Origin: Spiroplasma clarkii
GTDB taxonomy: Bacteria > Bacillota_I > Bacilli_A > Mycoplasmatales > Mycoplasmataceae
DNA length: 64,000 nucleotides
Reading direction: 5' to 3'
Assembly (NCBI RefSeq): GCF_002795265.1
Contig: NZ_CP024870.1
Location: 1,364,001-1,428,000 of the forward strand
Shown here: one piece after another, positions 1-10,882 of the stretch
Numbering within the stretch: position 1 is the first letter of the stretch
Layout: every line of letters begins with the position of its first letter
Made by a program: the position numbers and the translations under genes
Notes under the pieces: generated by a model
Databases searched by the model: none
Seen by the model: the letters and a program-made list of their open reading frames with translations, nothing else
Told to the model about the DNA's origin: nothing

Positions 1-1591
1 CAATCCCCACAACTCTGTAACCATCAATATTTAGTTCTTTTACTTTTTGAATAATTTTTTCTTTGTGTTTATCTGTAATCGGTTCAATGTTTCCATTAAT
101 TGAAATACGATTACAAATTTCTAAAACTTCTTCAACAGCACCTTTTGTGAAGATTTCTTTTTGTTCATTTTTTGAAAGAATTACTGAAAGGATTTTTCTT
201 TCAAAATCAAAAGGTACTTCTCATTCTTTTTCATAATCATCAATATCTGCAGGTTCACTAATTTTTGTAGATAACATTACTGCACTGTCAATTGGATTGT
301 GGAAACCTGATTGGTAGTAACTATTTAAGTATAAGAATTTTTCAACCAGTGGATTTTTTGAATTAGTAAAGTCCAGAACTTTGTCTAATCGAATTTCTCC
401 ACTTGTAATTGTTCCAGTTTTATCTGTACACAAAATATCAATTGCTCCCATATTCTGAACAGCATTTAGATTTTTTACAATTACATTTTCTTTTTTAATT
501 TTTGCATAACCTTTTGAAAGGTTTGAAGTAATAATAATCGGTAGCATTTCTGGTGTTAAACCAACAGCAATTGATGCTGTAAACATTAATGCATTAATTC
601 ATTCTTCATTATTGTTTCATGCTCCAGTTCTTCCAACAAAAATTAAAAGCACAATTGGTGTTACTGCTAACATAAATGAAATTAGTAACAAAGTAATTTT
701 TTTAACTCCTTTTTCAAAAGAACTTTTTGGTCTTTTTTGAGTTACTCTTTCATTAATTGATGAAAGATAAGTTCTTGAACCAGTAGCTACAATAACTGCT
801 AAGGCTGAACCTGAAATTACATTAGTTCCCATATAACAAATATCTTGGTATTCTAAGTAATCTGTGTGTTCATTTGTATCACCTTTTTGAACTGGGAATG
901 ATTCCCCTGTAAGTGAAGTTTGGTTGATATACAAGTTGTTTGATCACACTATTTTTAAATCAGCAGGAACTAAATCACCATTTGATAAGTAAATTAAATC
1001 CCCTGGTACTAGTTCATCTGAATCAATGCTTTCAGCATGTTTTATCAACTTAATTGAGTTAGCATTGTCAATGTCATCAACCTTAAAGTCAACATCTCTG
1101 ATAACTTTTGAAGTTTTCTTGTTATCAAAAGAAATTCTTTTCATAACAAAATGAGAACGAACCTCTTGCACAAACATAATTGTAGTACTAATTACAATCA
1201 TTGTTAAAATAATAATACATCCAACTAAAGTTGGGATTCACTCTTTTGGAGTTGAACTGGCAACTTCTGTACTTCATTGGTAGAAGTTAAAAGCTACAAT
1301 CACCATTAAAATTAAATTAAATGGTGTGAATAATGATTTTAAGAACACTAAAAAGTAGTTAAACTTTTTTTGTGCTAAAGTATTGTCACCATATTTTTCT
1401 CTTTGGATTTCCACTGTTTCTTCATTCAACCCAAAGTTTTTAATATTGAATTTTTCTAAAACTTGCTCTTGCGAAGCATTGGTAAAGTTTTTAAGGTTGT
1501 CTCGAACAGAATTCTTCTTTGGAGTTTTTAGTGTTCTAACCTTATTAGTTTTATTATTGTTGTCATCAATTTTATTTTCTAATTTGTTCAT
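1..1591 (-). CDS. mgtA: Magnesium-translocating P-type ATPase, C-terminal part outside the window
   Basis: P-type ATPase that imports Mg2+ at the membrane using ATP. Only the first 530 or so residues are present; the gene runs off the left edge. Seen: an N-terminal lysine/asparagine-rich cytoplasmic segment, hydrophobic segments at about residues 85-130, the actuator motif TGES, the membrane stretch AVGLTPEMLP typical of MgtA/MgtB, and the phosphorylation motif DKTGT at about residue 385. The reading frame continues through several UGA codons read as Trp. Start ATG has a strong AGAGGGAG ribosome site. MgtA-family assignment rests on the GLTPEMLP motif, which separates it from Ca2+ pumps. It is preceded by its own promoter and a structured leader. 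Confidence 0.93.
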
Positions 1592-1745
1592 TTTTATCTC
1601 CCTCTATAAAAGGGTACAGATAAACTAGACATTTAAAAATAAAGAGGCTAATTTACTTGCACCCTTTCTTTCTTTGATTATATTCTGAAATATATGGCAA
1701 CTGACGGAAGGAATACTCATAAACTACCACCTCTTTTCTAATACC
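1592..1745 (-). promoter_or_regulatory. Structured 5' leader of mgtA, candidate riboswitch
   Basis: The transcript leader can form a closing stem AAAGAGG (1730-1736) with CCTCTTT (1641-1647), enclosing about 100 nt. Inside is a perfect 6-bp hairpin TATATT-TCAG-AATATA. The same CCTCT strand can instead pair with the ribosome site AGAGG at 1602-1606. A second alternative pairing joins AAAGGGT (about 1655-1665) and ACCCTTT (about 1605-1615). This is the layout of a translational on/off switch. I could not match it to the M-box or yybP-ykoY consensus, so the family is open. Confidence 0.5.
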
Positions 1746-1750
1746 ATTTT

Positions 1751-1778
1751 ATTATACATTTTTAATGAAAAATACCAA
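1751..1778 (-). promoter_or_regulatory. Promoter of mgtA
   Basis: Perfect -10 TATAAT (1751-1756) with a weak -35 TTGGTA (1773-1778), 16-bp spacer. Transcription would begin near 1744, just upstream of the first strand of the leader closing stem. Confidence 0.6.
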
Positions 1779-1840
1779 GGAAAATCAATTTTTTTTGTTT
1801 TTTTTATTATATTTTTTCTAAAATTTTACTTGAAGATTAA

Positions 1841-1865
1841 AAAAAGTATAAAACTTATACTTTTT
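1841..1865 (-). terminator. Terminator after the MATE gene
   Basis: Eleven-base inverted repeat AAAAAGTATAA/TTATACTTTTT with a 3-nt loop, overlapping the MATE stop codon and followed by a T tract on the minus strand. It separates the MATE transcript from the mgtA promoter. Confidence 0.65.
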
Positions 1866-3618
1866 CTCGTTTAAAGTTTTTAAATGCTGGTTTTGCTTTG
1901 ATTGTTTGTTCAGTATCTTGATCATTGTCACCAATTACATTATTTACTCATTTACCCTTATGATAGAAAATTTGAGCTGGAATTGTTTTCATCACTTCAA
2001 ACAAACAAATAATTACATGAATATAAATGATGTCTAACTTTACAAAACCATTACTTTCATTAACATGAGAGTTAAATAAAATCAAGATTGCTAAAGTTGG
2101 AATTTGAAAGGTTCAATTGAATCCTGAATCCATTGCAAAAGCACTATAAACATTGCCCCCAGCTCTCAGAATTGAGTAAACACATGAGTTTAACAAAATA
2201 AATGGATAAGTCATAGCATAGGCAAAAATCATTCACTGTCCAATGCGAATTGCTTCACTTGAAGAACCTCTAAAAATTAAACCTGGAATGAAAAATGAAA
2301 GCCAACTAAAGATTGCCATAAATCCAATTGCAATCATAAAACTCAAACGCATTAATTGTTTGGCATTGTATTTTGCTTTGTCAAAGCTTTGTGCTCCCAA
2401 TTCATTCCCCACAAGAGTTGAAATACCTGCATTTAAGCCATGATACATTGGAGAAAAGAAAGCCATTAAAACTGTTTCATACATTGCATTAGCAGTTAAT
2501 GAATCCACTGAATACTCAGATCTCAATTTAACTTGCATAACTTGTCCAAAAACAAATAAGGTTTCATTTACCAAAATTGGTAAAGTTTTCTTTAATGAAC
2601 TTGACACTATCAATCTATCAATTTTGAAATGTCTCCAACTTGGAATAAATTCAAACCTTTTAATAGATAGTAATGAAATTACAAAAACAGTTTGTAATGT
2701 TCTAGATGCCACTGTTCCAAAAGCTACTCCTAAAATTCCAAAACCATTATAGCCAGCAAATGTTGGTGCAGTTAAAAAAGTATTGCACATTAAATTTGCA
2801 AATAAAGCAATGAATGACATTGCAAATGAATAAAATGGACGGCGAGTTTCACGCAAAGCGGTGATTGCCACATAGTTTATTGTTAATAATGGATAACTTA
2901 AAGAAACTATTGAGTAGTATTTTACACCTTGCTCAGTAGCTAACTGGGCAAAACGATACTGGATGTATTGGTACATTTGATGAATTTCTGCAGTTGAGGC
3001 CCCATTAGTTAAAGCAGCTGTGGGGGCTTCCGCATACTTAGGATGTGTAGTGAAACCAATCATTTTTTCTACAATTCCAGGCATACCTAAGATCACAAAA
3101 ATTATTGTGATTGTTAATACTATATAAATTTTTAAGGTAGTGATTTGTTTAAGTTTTTGGTATTCTCCAGCCCCATAGTACTGTGCACCAAAGATTCCAG
3201 CACCATAACAAAACCCAGATACCATAGCAAACATTAAAATGAAAAGTTGGTTACTTGCAGAAACTCCATTCACTCCAATTTGACCAGGTGAATAATAAAT
3301 GTTATCACCATAAAGTGATTCTAAACCTAAAACTTTCAATTGTTCATGGCTGATATTATTTCAACCACTATTCTTGATAAAACCTATGAAATCATCATAA
3401 CCATCAATATGAACATCTAAAAGCATATTGACAAAAATATTATCAATCAGGTCAGTTGAGGCCATGATAATCTCTTGAAGAACCGATCATAAAATTATGG
3501 TTAATGCAATTTTATATCATAATCTATTTGCTAAAAACTTTCTTTTTACTTTACCATTTTTTTTAACCACAGTTGTTTGAAATGCTTTATCAGAACTCAT
3601 TTGTTTTGGTAAATTCAT
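1855..3618 (-). CDS. MATE family multidrug/metabolite exporter
   Basis: Predicted 587-residue polytopic membrane protein. Hydrophobic segments recur along the whole length, in the two-bundle layout of MATE proteins, with a segment rich in G, N and E late in the protein (about residues 395-410) of the kind seen in the second half of MATE transporters. Known family role: cation-coupled export of drugs or metabolites. It is longer than the usual 450-480 residues because of a hydrophilic N-terminus (about 40 residues), a tail of about 30 residues, and an enlarged loop near residues 190-220. Start chosen at ATG 3618 because GGAGGGGAAG lies directly before it; reading needs UGA=Trp at several places. 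It follows tRNA-Ile and its terminator with almost no room for a promoter, so it may rely on readthrough. Confidence 0.85.
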
Positions 3619-3646
3619 GACTTCCCCTCCTTGTCTGTGTTAAGAG

Positions 3647-3675
3647 AAAAGACACTTCAAAAGAAGTGCCTTTTT
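3647..3675 (-). terminator. Terminator after tRNA-Ile
   Basis: Hairpin with arms AAAGGCACTTC and GAAGTGTCTTTT around TTTT, with T-rich flanks on both strands. It sits between tRNA-Ile(GAT) and the MATE gene. Confidence 0.7.
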
Positions 3676-3685
3676 ATATTCTAAA

Positions 3686-3762
3686 TGGTCGGAATAAGTG
3701 GACTTGAACCACCGACCTCACCGTTATCAGCGGTGCGCTCTAACCAGCTGAGCTATACTCCG
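3686..3762 (-). tRNA. tRNA-Ile(GAT)
   Basis: Cloverleaf with acceptor arm CGGAGTA/TATTCCG, anticodon loop CTGATAA (GAT), T loop GGTTCAAGTCC and encoded CCA; 77 nt. Confidence 0.97.
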
Positions 3763-3776
3763 GTAAAACAATATTA

Positions 3777-3804
3777 ATTATATAGATTTATTACAAATTT
3801 TCAA
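3777..3804 (-). promoter_or_regulatory. Promoter of tRNA-Ile
   Basis: -10 TATAAT (3777-3782) and -35 TTGAAA (3799-3804) with a 16-bp spacer, about 8 bp before the expected start and 15 bp before the tRNA. Confidence 0.65.
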
Positions 3805-4061
3805 TAACTTTAAAAAGAAATCTGCAATTCAATCCTAAATATTGCCTAATTTTAAAGGGTTTTAAAATTAGTACTAGATTATTTTATCTTATTTTTAAAA
3901 TAATACAATGTATTTACTGAAATAAATCAATTTATTATTGAAAACTATCAGTTTATTTTAAAAACTAATCCTCTACTATTTTAAACATTTTCTGTTAAAT
4001 AAACCAAGTTTATCAACTTAATCTAACCTTTATTAAATCTAAGTTATTGAATCAAAACCAC
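3805..4061. other. AT-rich intergenic stretch, no gene seen
   Basis: Very AT-rich spacer between the tRNA-Ile promoter and the terminator of the lipoprotein gene. I see no open frame with a ribosome site, no tRNA and no clear repeat. Confidence 0.5.
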
Positions 4062-4088
4062 AAAAAAACTCTACCATGTAGAGTTTTT
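4062..4088 (-). terminator. Terminator ending the module C operon
   Basis: Hairpin AAAACTCTAC-CAT-GTAGAGTTTT with A/T tails, 30 bp after the lipoprotein stop codon. Confidence 0.75.
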
Positions 4089-4118
4089 AAAATCTAATTT
4101 GATAAAAATGATTAACTT

Positions 4119-6164
4119 TTATAAATCTGTATCTGCAAAAACAATGTCAAAGGTTAAATCATCTTTAGTGTAATAAACAAAGGTTCCATTTTCAGGTGTT
4201 TCAAAACTAATTTTAAATCTTACTTTTGTTAGTTTAACCTTCATTCCTGTATAGATATTAAACTTATTACCACTAATTCCTTTGGTTTGTGATTCTCATT
4301 CACTTTGATCTTGGTTATAAAATTGAAAAACAAATTTAGCCTTATCAATTTCAATTGAGGCAATATCTAAATACTTTTCAGGAATGTTTAATTCTTTTAA
4401 CATCATTTGTGGACTTAGATTAATAAGAGATTGCAATGAAATTCTTGGTAGTGCCCCATTAATTGCTGAATTTACTTGTGTTGCAATTGTTCCAGCAATC
4501 GTTCCAGAAAATTGTTTTAAAATGAATTTGAAAGCATCATTTAAATCAGTACCATCAATAATTTCATCCATATTTAAATCATCCTCTTGAATAAATGTCA
4601 TATTTAAATCTGGACTAATAAATTCAGTGTTTAGGTCAATTGTTTCTGCACCATTCAATTCAAACATGGTATTAATAATTTTTGAAACAATTTGTCCTGG
4701 ATTTATGTTGATTTTACTTAACAATGATTCTAGTGAATCATCAAAAATTCTGGTTTTTCCTACCGCAGGCACTGTAACTCAAAGTTTTAAGTTAAAGTAT
4801 AAATTTACATCCGCTTTTGCTCTGTTTTTACTATTATAATCTAATAGCAAATTAAATAATAGTGAATCTAAACCTGTATAGGCTGCTGCAGCACTTCTAT
4901 TTTGAGAATTGTTTTTATCATTAATTGTTCTTAAATCAGGATCCATATCAATTAATAGCTCTTTTAGTAGTAAAAATACCATATTATGGCTACCACCCTT
5001 TGAGATATCATAAGTATCTGTATCTAAGAATTTTGCTAAAATTTTAACTAGATTTGGTGCTGCATTAGCAAGTAAATCAATAATTTTTAATTCTCCATCT
5101 TTACCTTTTGAACCAAGACTTAACTCTATATCAATAGTTGTGCTATCACTAACTACTTGAGTGTTAAAAGCACTGGTGTCAATTGAGACCAATTTAAAAA
5201 CATCTTGGTCTAAAATTTCTGAAATTTTTACCAGAACTTCTTGTCCAGCTTCACCAACAGGTAAACTAATAGTATCTGCCATTCCAAATTTCTTTAAAAC
5301 ATCTCCCACTCCTGCCAAGACTTCTTTTAAACCATTTCTAAAGTCCTGATTGAACTTTATATAGGTGTTATCACCTGGCTCAGCTTGAGCCAGGGCATGA
5401 ACATCAAGTTTAGTTAGATTTTTAATGGGTTCTAACACTGGTTTGATGATATCTGAAATTCCAGGAATTCCTCCCCCAGAATTTGGTCCACTAATTACTC
5501 CTAGCATTGTTAACATTGTACTTAGAGTTCCAAGTGTTATTTTTAAAGGGAAACCAATACTTGCAAGATCTACAATAGGAATATCAATTTTGCTAACATC
5601 ATAATCTCCAACAGCAGCATAACTGTTGGTATTTAATAGGTTTGTAACTGAAACTAATAACTCGTATTCAGGAATATTTCAATTCAATGATTGAGTTGAA
5701 AGTACTTTATTTAAGTACTTTAAATTTACAGTGGCAGTTCCTTTTCTAACATCAATTTCTTGTAAACTAACATTATTGTTATCATAACCATCAATTAAAG
5801 GGATTTGAAAACTGTTATCATTATAAATCTCAATTGATAAATTGGGGCCTTGAAAATTACATGCCTTGGTAATATATGCTTCTAAAGCACTTATATTTTG
5901 TTTACGGTTTGACTCAAGTTCTTCATTAATACTTTGAATTCTTGCTGTGCGAATTGGAGTTGCAATAACTATGTTAGAGATTGCTAGTTTTTCAAAAGCT
6001 GCAATACTTGTAGTCAAACCTTGGGCAATTCATTCACCCTGGTTTGTTTTGGTTTCAGTGTCAAATAAATCATCATAGTTTTCACTTCAACCACAACTAA
6101 CAGCATAACTTGTTGAGGATGTAATTAAGGCAAAACTGCCCATAATCGATAATAATTTTTTCAT
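4119..6164 (-). CDS. Lipoprotein, last gene of module C
   Basis: Predicted 681-residue surface lipoprotein of unknown function. N-terminus MKKLLSIMGSFALITSS is a typical mollicute signal peptide followed by lipobox AVSC, so Cys is the expected lipid-modified residue. The rest is hydrophilic with long amphipathic helices and repeated valine/leucine/aspartate segments, with no catalytic motif I recognise. Start supported by GAAAGGAG nine bases before ATG. It begins 13 bp after the stop of the giant FtsX permease, so the two are almost certainly co-transcribed. It broadly resembles the large alpha-helical lipoprotein at 13926-15872 and may belong to the Mollicutes 'MOLPALP' lipoprotein group, but that is a guess from composition. 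Confidence 0.85.
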
Positions 6165-6177
6165 AATTTGCTCCTTT

Positions 6178-9100
6178 CTAAGTACTTGTACTTAATGAAT
6201 CAATTGGTTTGATTCTAACAAATTGTTTAAATGAAATAATAATTGTTAGTAAATAGATTGCCACTAAAATCCCTAAAACTGAGATTGGGATCCAAAAACT
6301 AAAAGTATAAGGAATTACAAATGTGTAATTTGATGAAATAAATCCGACAACTTTTTTTAAACCAAACCATCCTAAAGTAAATCCTAAACCGTACATTGTT
6401 ATAAATGGAAGAACGTAAATTCCTAAAATTTGAATCATCACATACCGGTTAGTGTAACCTAAGATTTTCATTGTAGCAATGAATTGGGAATTTTCTTGGA
6501 TAATTAAAATTGTGGAGATCACAATAATAATTGTGGAAATTAACAGCGAAACTGCAGTTATAAAGTAAACAATTACTTTTAAGATAACTGCCACTTGTCT
6601 TAATAAAGTTCTTTTGTCACTTAATGAGTTAACATTTTTTAAACTGTTTTCTCCATATCCTACTGTATAGTTTATGGTTGAAGTCCCTGTATCATCAATT
6701 GTTACAACACTTGACCCCACTAAACCATTTGAACTGTAATCACCAAATGCTTGCGTGGTTGAAGCATTGATGTTTTGATCATCATAATGTTTTCCTATTG
6801 TATATTTATAATTAAAAACAGGATAAGTATTTTCAAAAATACTTCAAAAATATTGAGCCGATAAGGCATAGGCTTGAGGATCAATATCTCCTGGAGCAAA
6901 ATTTAAGAATGTGTTTTTAAAATCATCATAAGGATTATCTGCTGTTGAATTGTACTTATTAGCAGAATCTGCATTCTCTCATTGTTCCATAATAATGCTT
7001 AAGTAAACATTAAAGTCTTTTCATTCTTTCTCACTAATATCTCCCATAATATTTTCATCATAGCCTTCTAGTAAGGCTGGACTATCTCTTCATTCATTAA
7101 TAAAGAAGTTATTAAAGAAATATTTTTTAATTTGATCATATCCTAAAATTTTGTTGGCATTGTCATTTGAAATTCAAGCCTTAGATTCTCCATAATTCTC
7201 AGTAATACCAACAATTACAAACTCTTTATTTTTACCAATAAAGGTTTTTTTAATCTTTGAATCATTTGCTGCTGTTTGAATTTCACTATCTTTGTTAATA
7301 CCATCTATTGATTTAGATGCTATTGAGTGACCATTAATTGCAGCTGTTTGAATTTGCGATTGAGAATTTCAACCACTGTTTGTTGAGTTATAAGCAAAAT
7401 AATTTTTTCGTCCTTCTGCAATTATGTTGTTAGTTGTTTGAGTTTGGTAATTGTATTTTTTTTGAACTCCCATTTTAACATCATCCAAACCAATTTCTTG
7501 GTTCTCACCATCAACTAAGACTTTTTTCATAATGGAGATATCCATGGTGTCTCTAACACCAACTTGCATTTTCTCTGCAACTGTTCGGTTGATAATAATG
7601 GGTACATAATTTTTATAACCATCAGCTAAATTTTTAAATAAATTTGCTTTAATATCTTGTCCAGAGTGGTCTTTTAACTCTACTGCTGAACTTTCATCTC
7701 CAAGTCCATAGACTTTTAAATTTAATTCCTGGGTGTTTGTATGGAAAGTTCCATTCAACATTGTTCCAAGTTCTTCATAAGTTTCATCATAGGGTACAAT
7801 GTTTGTTGAAATGTTATAGCTAATTCCTTGTTCTAAAGCACTAACCATATTTTGTTGAACTGTGTTGTTTGAGTTTTGATATGTTGCCTCCATTAACACT
7901 GTACCTAATTTTGATTCAAAATGAATTCAATATCATAAAATTAAATTTGTATTAAAATTTTGATAGTCTTGTAAACTAAATGAACTTTCATTTAAGTCAA
8001 TTTTGGCAATATCTTCACCACCAAATTCTAAGGTATGTGAATCAAAATCAAAATTAGTTTTTACAAATTCACTTACCAGTGAATTTCATCTCTTTTGATT
8101 ATCCTCTTCACCTGATCTTAATGAAGAACCATAAAATTGATTTGCTTTTCCAACACTAGCTAATTTTAATGGTGTTTTAACTTCTAAATCGCTATAAATT
8201 TGGTTAGTTGATAACTCATAAAGTTGTTCATCATAATCCACAGCTAGAACTTTGTTAAGATCTAGTGCAGTTTTACCAGTATTTAAGTATTTATCATTGA
8301 CATGAATTGGAATTCCATTAACATATTTTTTATAAAAGTTTTGAAGTTCGTTTGCTGTACTTTTAACAGCATTTAAAACTCCACTTGTGGTTCCTCTAGA
8401 ATTTAAAGCAATAGCAAATCTTTCAATATCATTCATTAAATACTTGTAGTCTAATCACTGATTTGTGATTGTAGCAATTGCATTATAAGGAACCCCTTCG
8501 GCTTCACGATCGGGAATTTCTAATTCATCAAGTTTTTGTAAGTATTCAGTTGATAAAACTTTTCAGTTGGTGTAGTTATTACGAGCAATCTCGTAATAAC
8601 TCAAGAAGTTGTCATCTTGAATCACTGGAATATTGTATGAATAGTAATTACTATTAATATTGTTACTCATCAAATCATGAAGAATTGTTTTTGAATCATA
8701 CTCATAACTTGAATTATCCCTGTTATAAATTAAAGGGTAAGCTGTCATGTACTGCTGGGTTGAATTTGTAACTTCACTAATATCTGTCACTTTATTATTT
8801 TGGTTATAACTTCAAGTTTCATCATTGTTGGGGTTATAAGTTTTCATAAAGGTAGCAGGATTATTTGAAATTGGTTCAGTATATTCAACCACATCATCAT
8901 AATCTAACCCAGCAAAAACACCTTGGTTATTTTTTTCCATAACTGTTGGCATAATTGTTACTGCAGAAATTAATACTGTTGAAACCAATAAGGTTGTAGC
9001 AGTTGCTAAGATTTTCCCAGTCGATCCAATTAATAAAGCTACATGTAATTTTATATTTGGATTTGCACGAGCAAAAATTCGTTTCACACCTCTACCAATA

Positions 9101-10881
9101 AAAGTATTTTTCTTTGCCAGGTTTCCTTGTAATAGGGTTAGTGCTGATTGTTCAATTACTAAGTAAGCAATTATCAAAGTAATTAAAGACATTAATCCTA
9201 AAACTAAGAAGAAAACTAAGAATGCTTGCCAAGCAATGGCATCAAATGGCCTAAATAATACACTAAAGTAACTTCCAAATAAGTTTACATAAATATTTTG
9301 TAAACTTAATATTAAGATGTAAGCAATAACAAATCCTACCACCGAAATTACAATTGGCAGTGAAACAAAGTATGACATTAGTTTAAAGTTTGAATAGCCT
9401 AATGCTTTGAAAGTTCCTAATTTTGTTTTTGCTTCATCAATTTGTTTTTTTACAATTAACACAATTGTAAAGGTGGCAATAATTGCCAATAGCATAACTA
9501 GCATAATTGAAAAAACTCAATATGCTCAAATTACTTGGTTGTAAGCTGCAATTCGATAATAATACTGATATTCAGTGTCATCAATACTGTAAAATAATTT
9601 AATATTTTCAGTATTTAAATTTCCATAACGAACTCATTCACGATTGAATGCTTTTAAATATGAATCAAAATTAGCAGATTTATTTTTGAATTTACCAGAG
9701 AAAAAAACCTCTTTGTCACTTTCTGAATCTACTGTTAATTTTGAAGCTGCTAAATCTGATGAATAAATTTTAAATTGTTCATTTGGTTCAGATTTAATTG
9801 TTTCAAGTTTTAATCCAAAAACACCTGGATCTACATATGCCACCAAGTCTCGGTAAGCACTAGGGATTTTTGTTTTGGCATTGGTAATTGGATAAGTAAA
9901 ATCAATTGAAGTTCCAAAACCAATAACTTGAAATCAGGGTTGGTCTTTATAAATTGAATTGTCAATTCCATTGACATCATCATTTATACTTGTGCTTCCG
10001 CCAAACTGTAAGTCTTTAATATCTTGGTTAAGCAATAATTGACTTCCATAATTGTCAGGTGTTAACCTAACTATGTCTCCTCTTTTAATGCCATTGGCTT
10101 TGGCAAAGTTTGGTTGTAAGATGACTTCATGTTCTGCTTTGACTTTATCAGTTGAAAACATTTTATCTTGACTTTCATTACTTAAAACTATTTTGTCAAC
10201 ATTGACTGTTTCAACTTTTGAATCAGCATAAGTTTCATCAACATGACCTGTTTTTGAAACTACTTTAACATTTAAATCTCTTTCACCATTTTTTAAATTT
10301 CTAAAAGTTCTTGCTTCTGTTCTTGATCAAGTGAACAAACTATCTCCAATAATTTGTCCATTATCATTTGTAATTCCTTTTCTTGATAAAACATTAATTA
10401 AATACTGTTCAAATAAATCTTGACTTGAATAATTATCAATGTTTTCTCCACCAATTCATTGATCTTGGTTAAAATAAATTCGAGTAGTGTTATTCATATC
10501 AACCACAAAATCATGTTGCACAGAAGCTGTTTGTAAATCTTTATATCCTGCTTGAATTCTTGAGGCTGTTGTAATTGAAAACAAACCCAAAATTAAGGCA
10601 GAAGTTACTAAAAAACCTAGTCCAATTAATTGACCTAAATTTTTTAAAGTGTTTTTAAAACCTGCTTTTAAAATTAATTGTTTATATTTTGGTGGTTTAT
10701 CATCGGGTTGTGATTTTTTACTAGTTTTTTTTGAATTCTGAGCACTTTCACTTTCTAAACTTTCTCCTTGAATGCTGTCAACTCTATCTTGAAGAAACTT
10801 TTCTCTATCTGTTAATTTAAAATTATCAACCATGTCAAGAGAATCTGAATTGTTTTTGTCTGGATCAAAATAGTTACTCAT
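6178..10881 (-). CDS. Giant FtsX/MacB-type ABC transporter permease (module C)
   Basis: Predicted 1567-residue membrane protein. I walked the frame through every UGA-interrupted gap and found no UAA or UAG. Layout: acidic/polar cytoplasmic N-terminus (1-75), one membrane helix (about 80-105), a large extracellular domain, three helices at about 460-575, a further helix near 615-645, a second very large extracellular domain, and three C-terminal helices (about 1428-1552). This is two copies of the FtsX/MacB unit (one helix, ectodomain, three helices) in one chain. Family members work with an ABC ATPase to export or extract lipoproteins or peptides by mechanical transmission rather than classic transport. 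No ATPase lies nearby. It starts one base after the preceding stop, with no ribosome site visible, and it is followed at once by a lipoprotein gene. Confidence 0.88.
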
Positions 10882-10882
10882 A

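Noticed and set aside
1592-1745. Assignment of the mgtA leader to the M-box or yybP-ykoY riboswitch
   Set aside because: The conserved core sequences of both families as I know them are not present; kept only as an unassigned candidate.
3805-4061. Possible small RNA or repeat in the AT-rich gap
   Set aside because: No stable hairpin, promoter or repeat stood out against the base composition.
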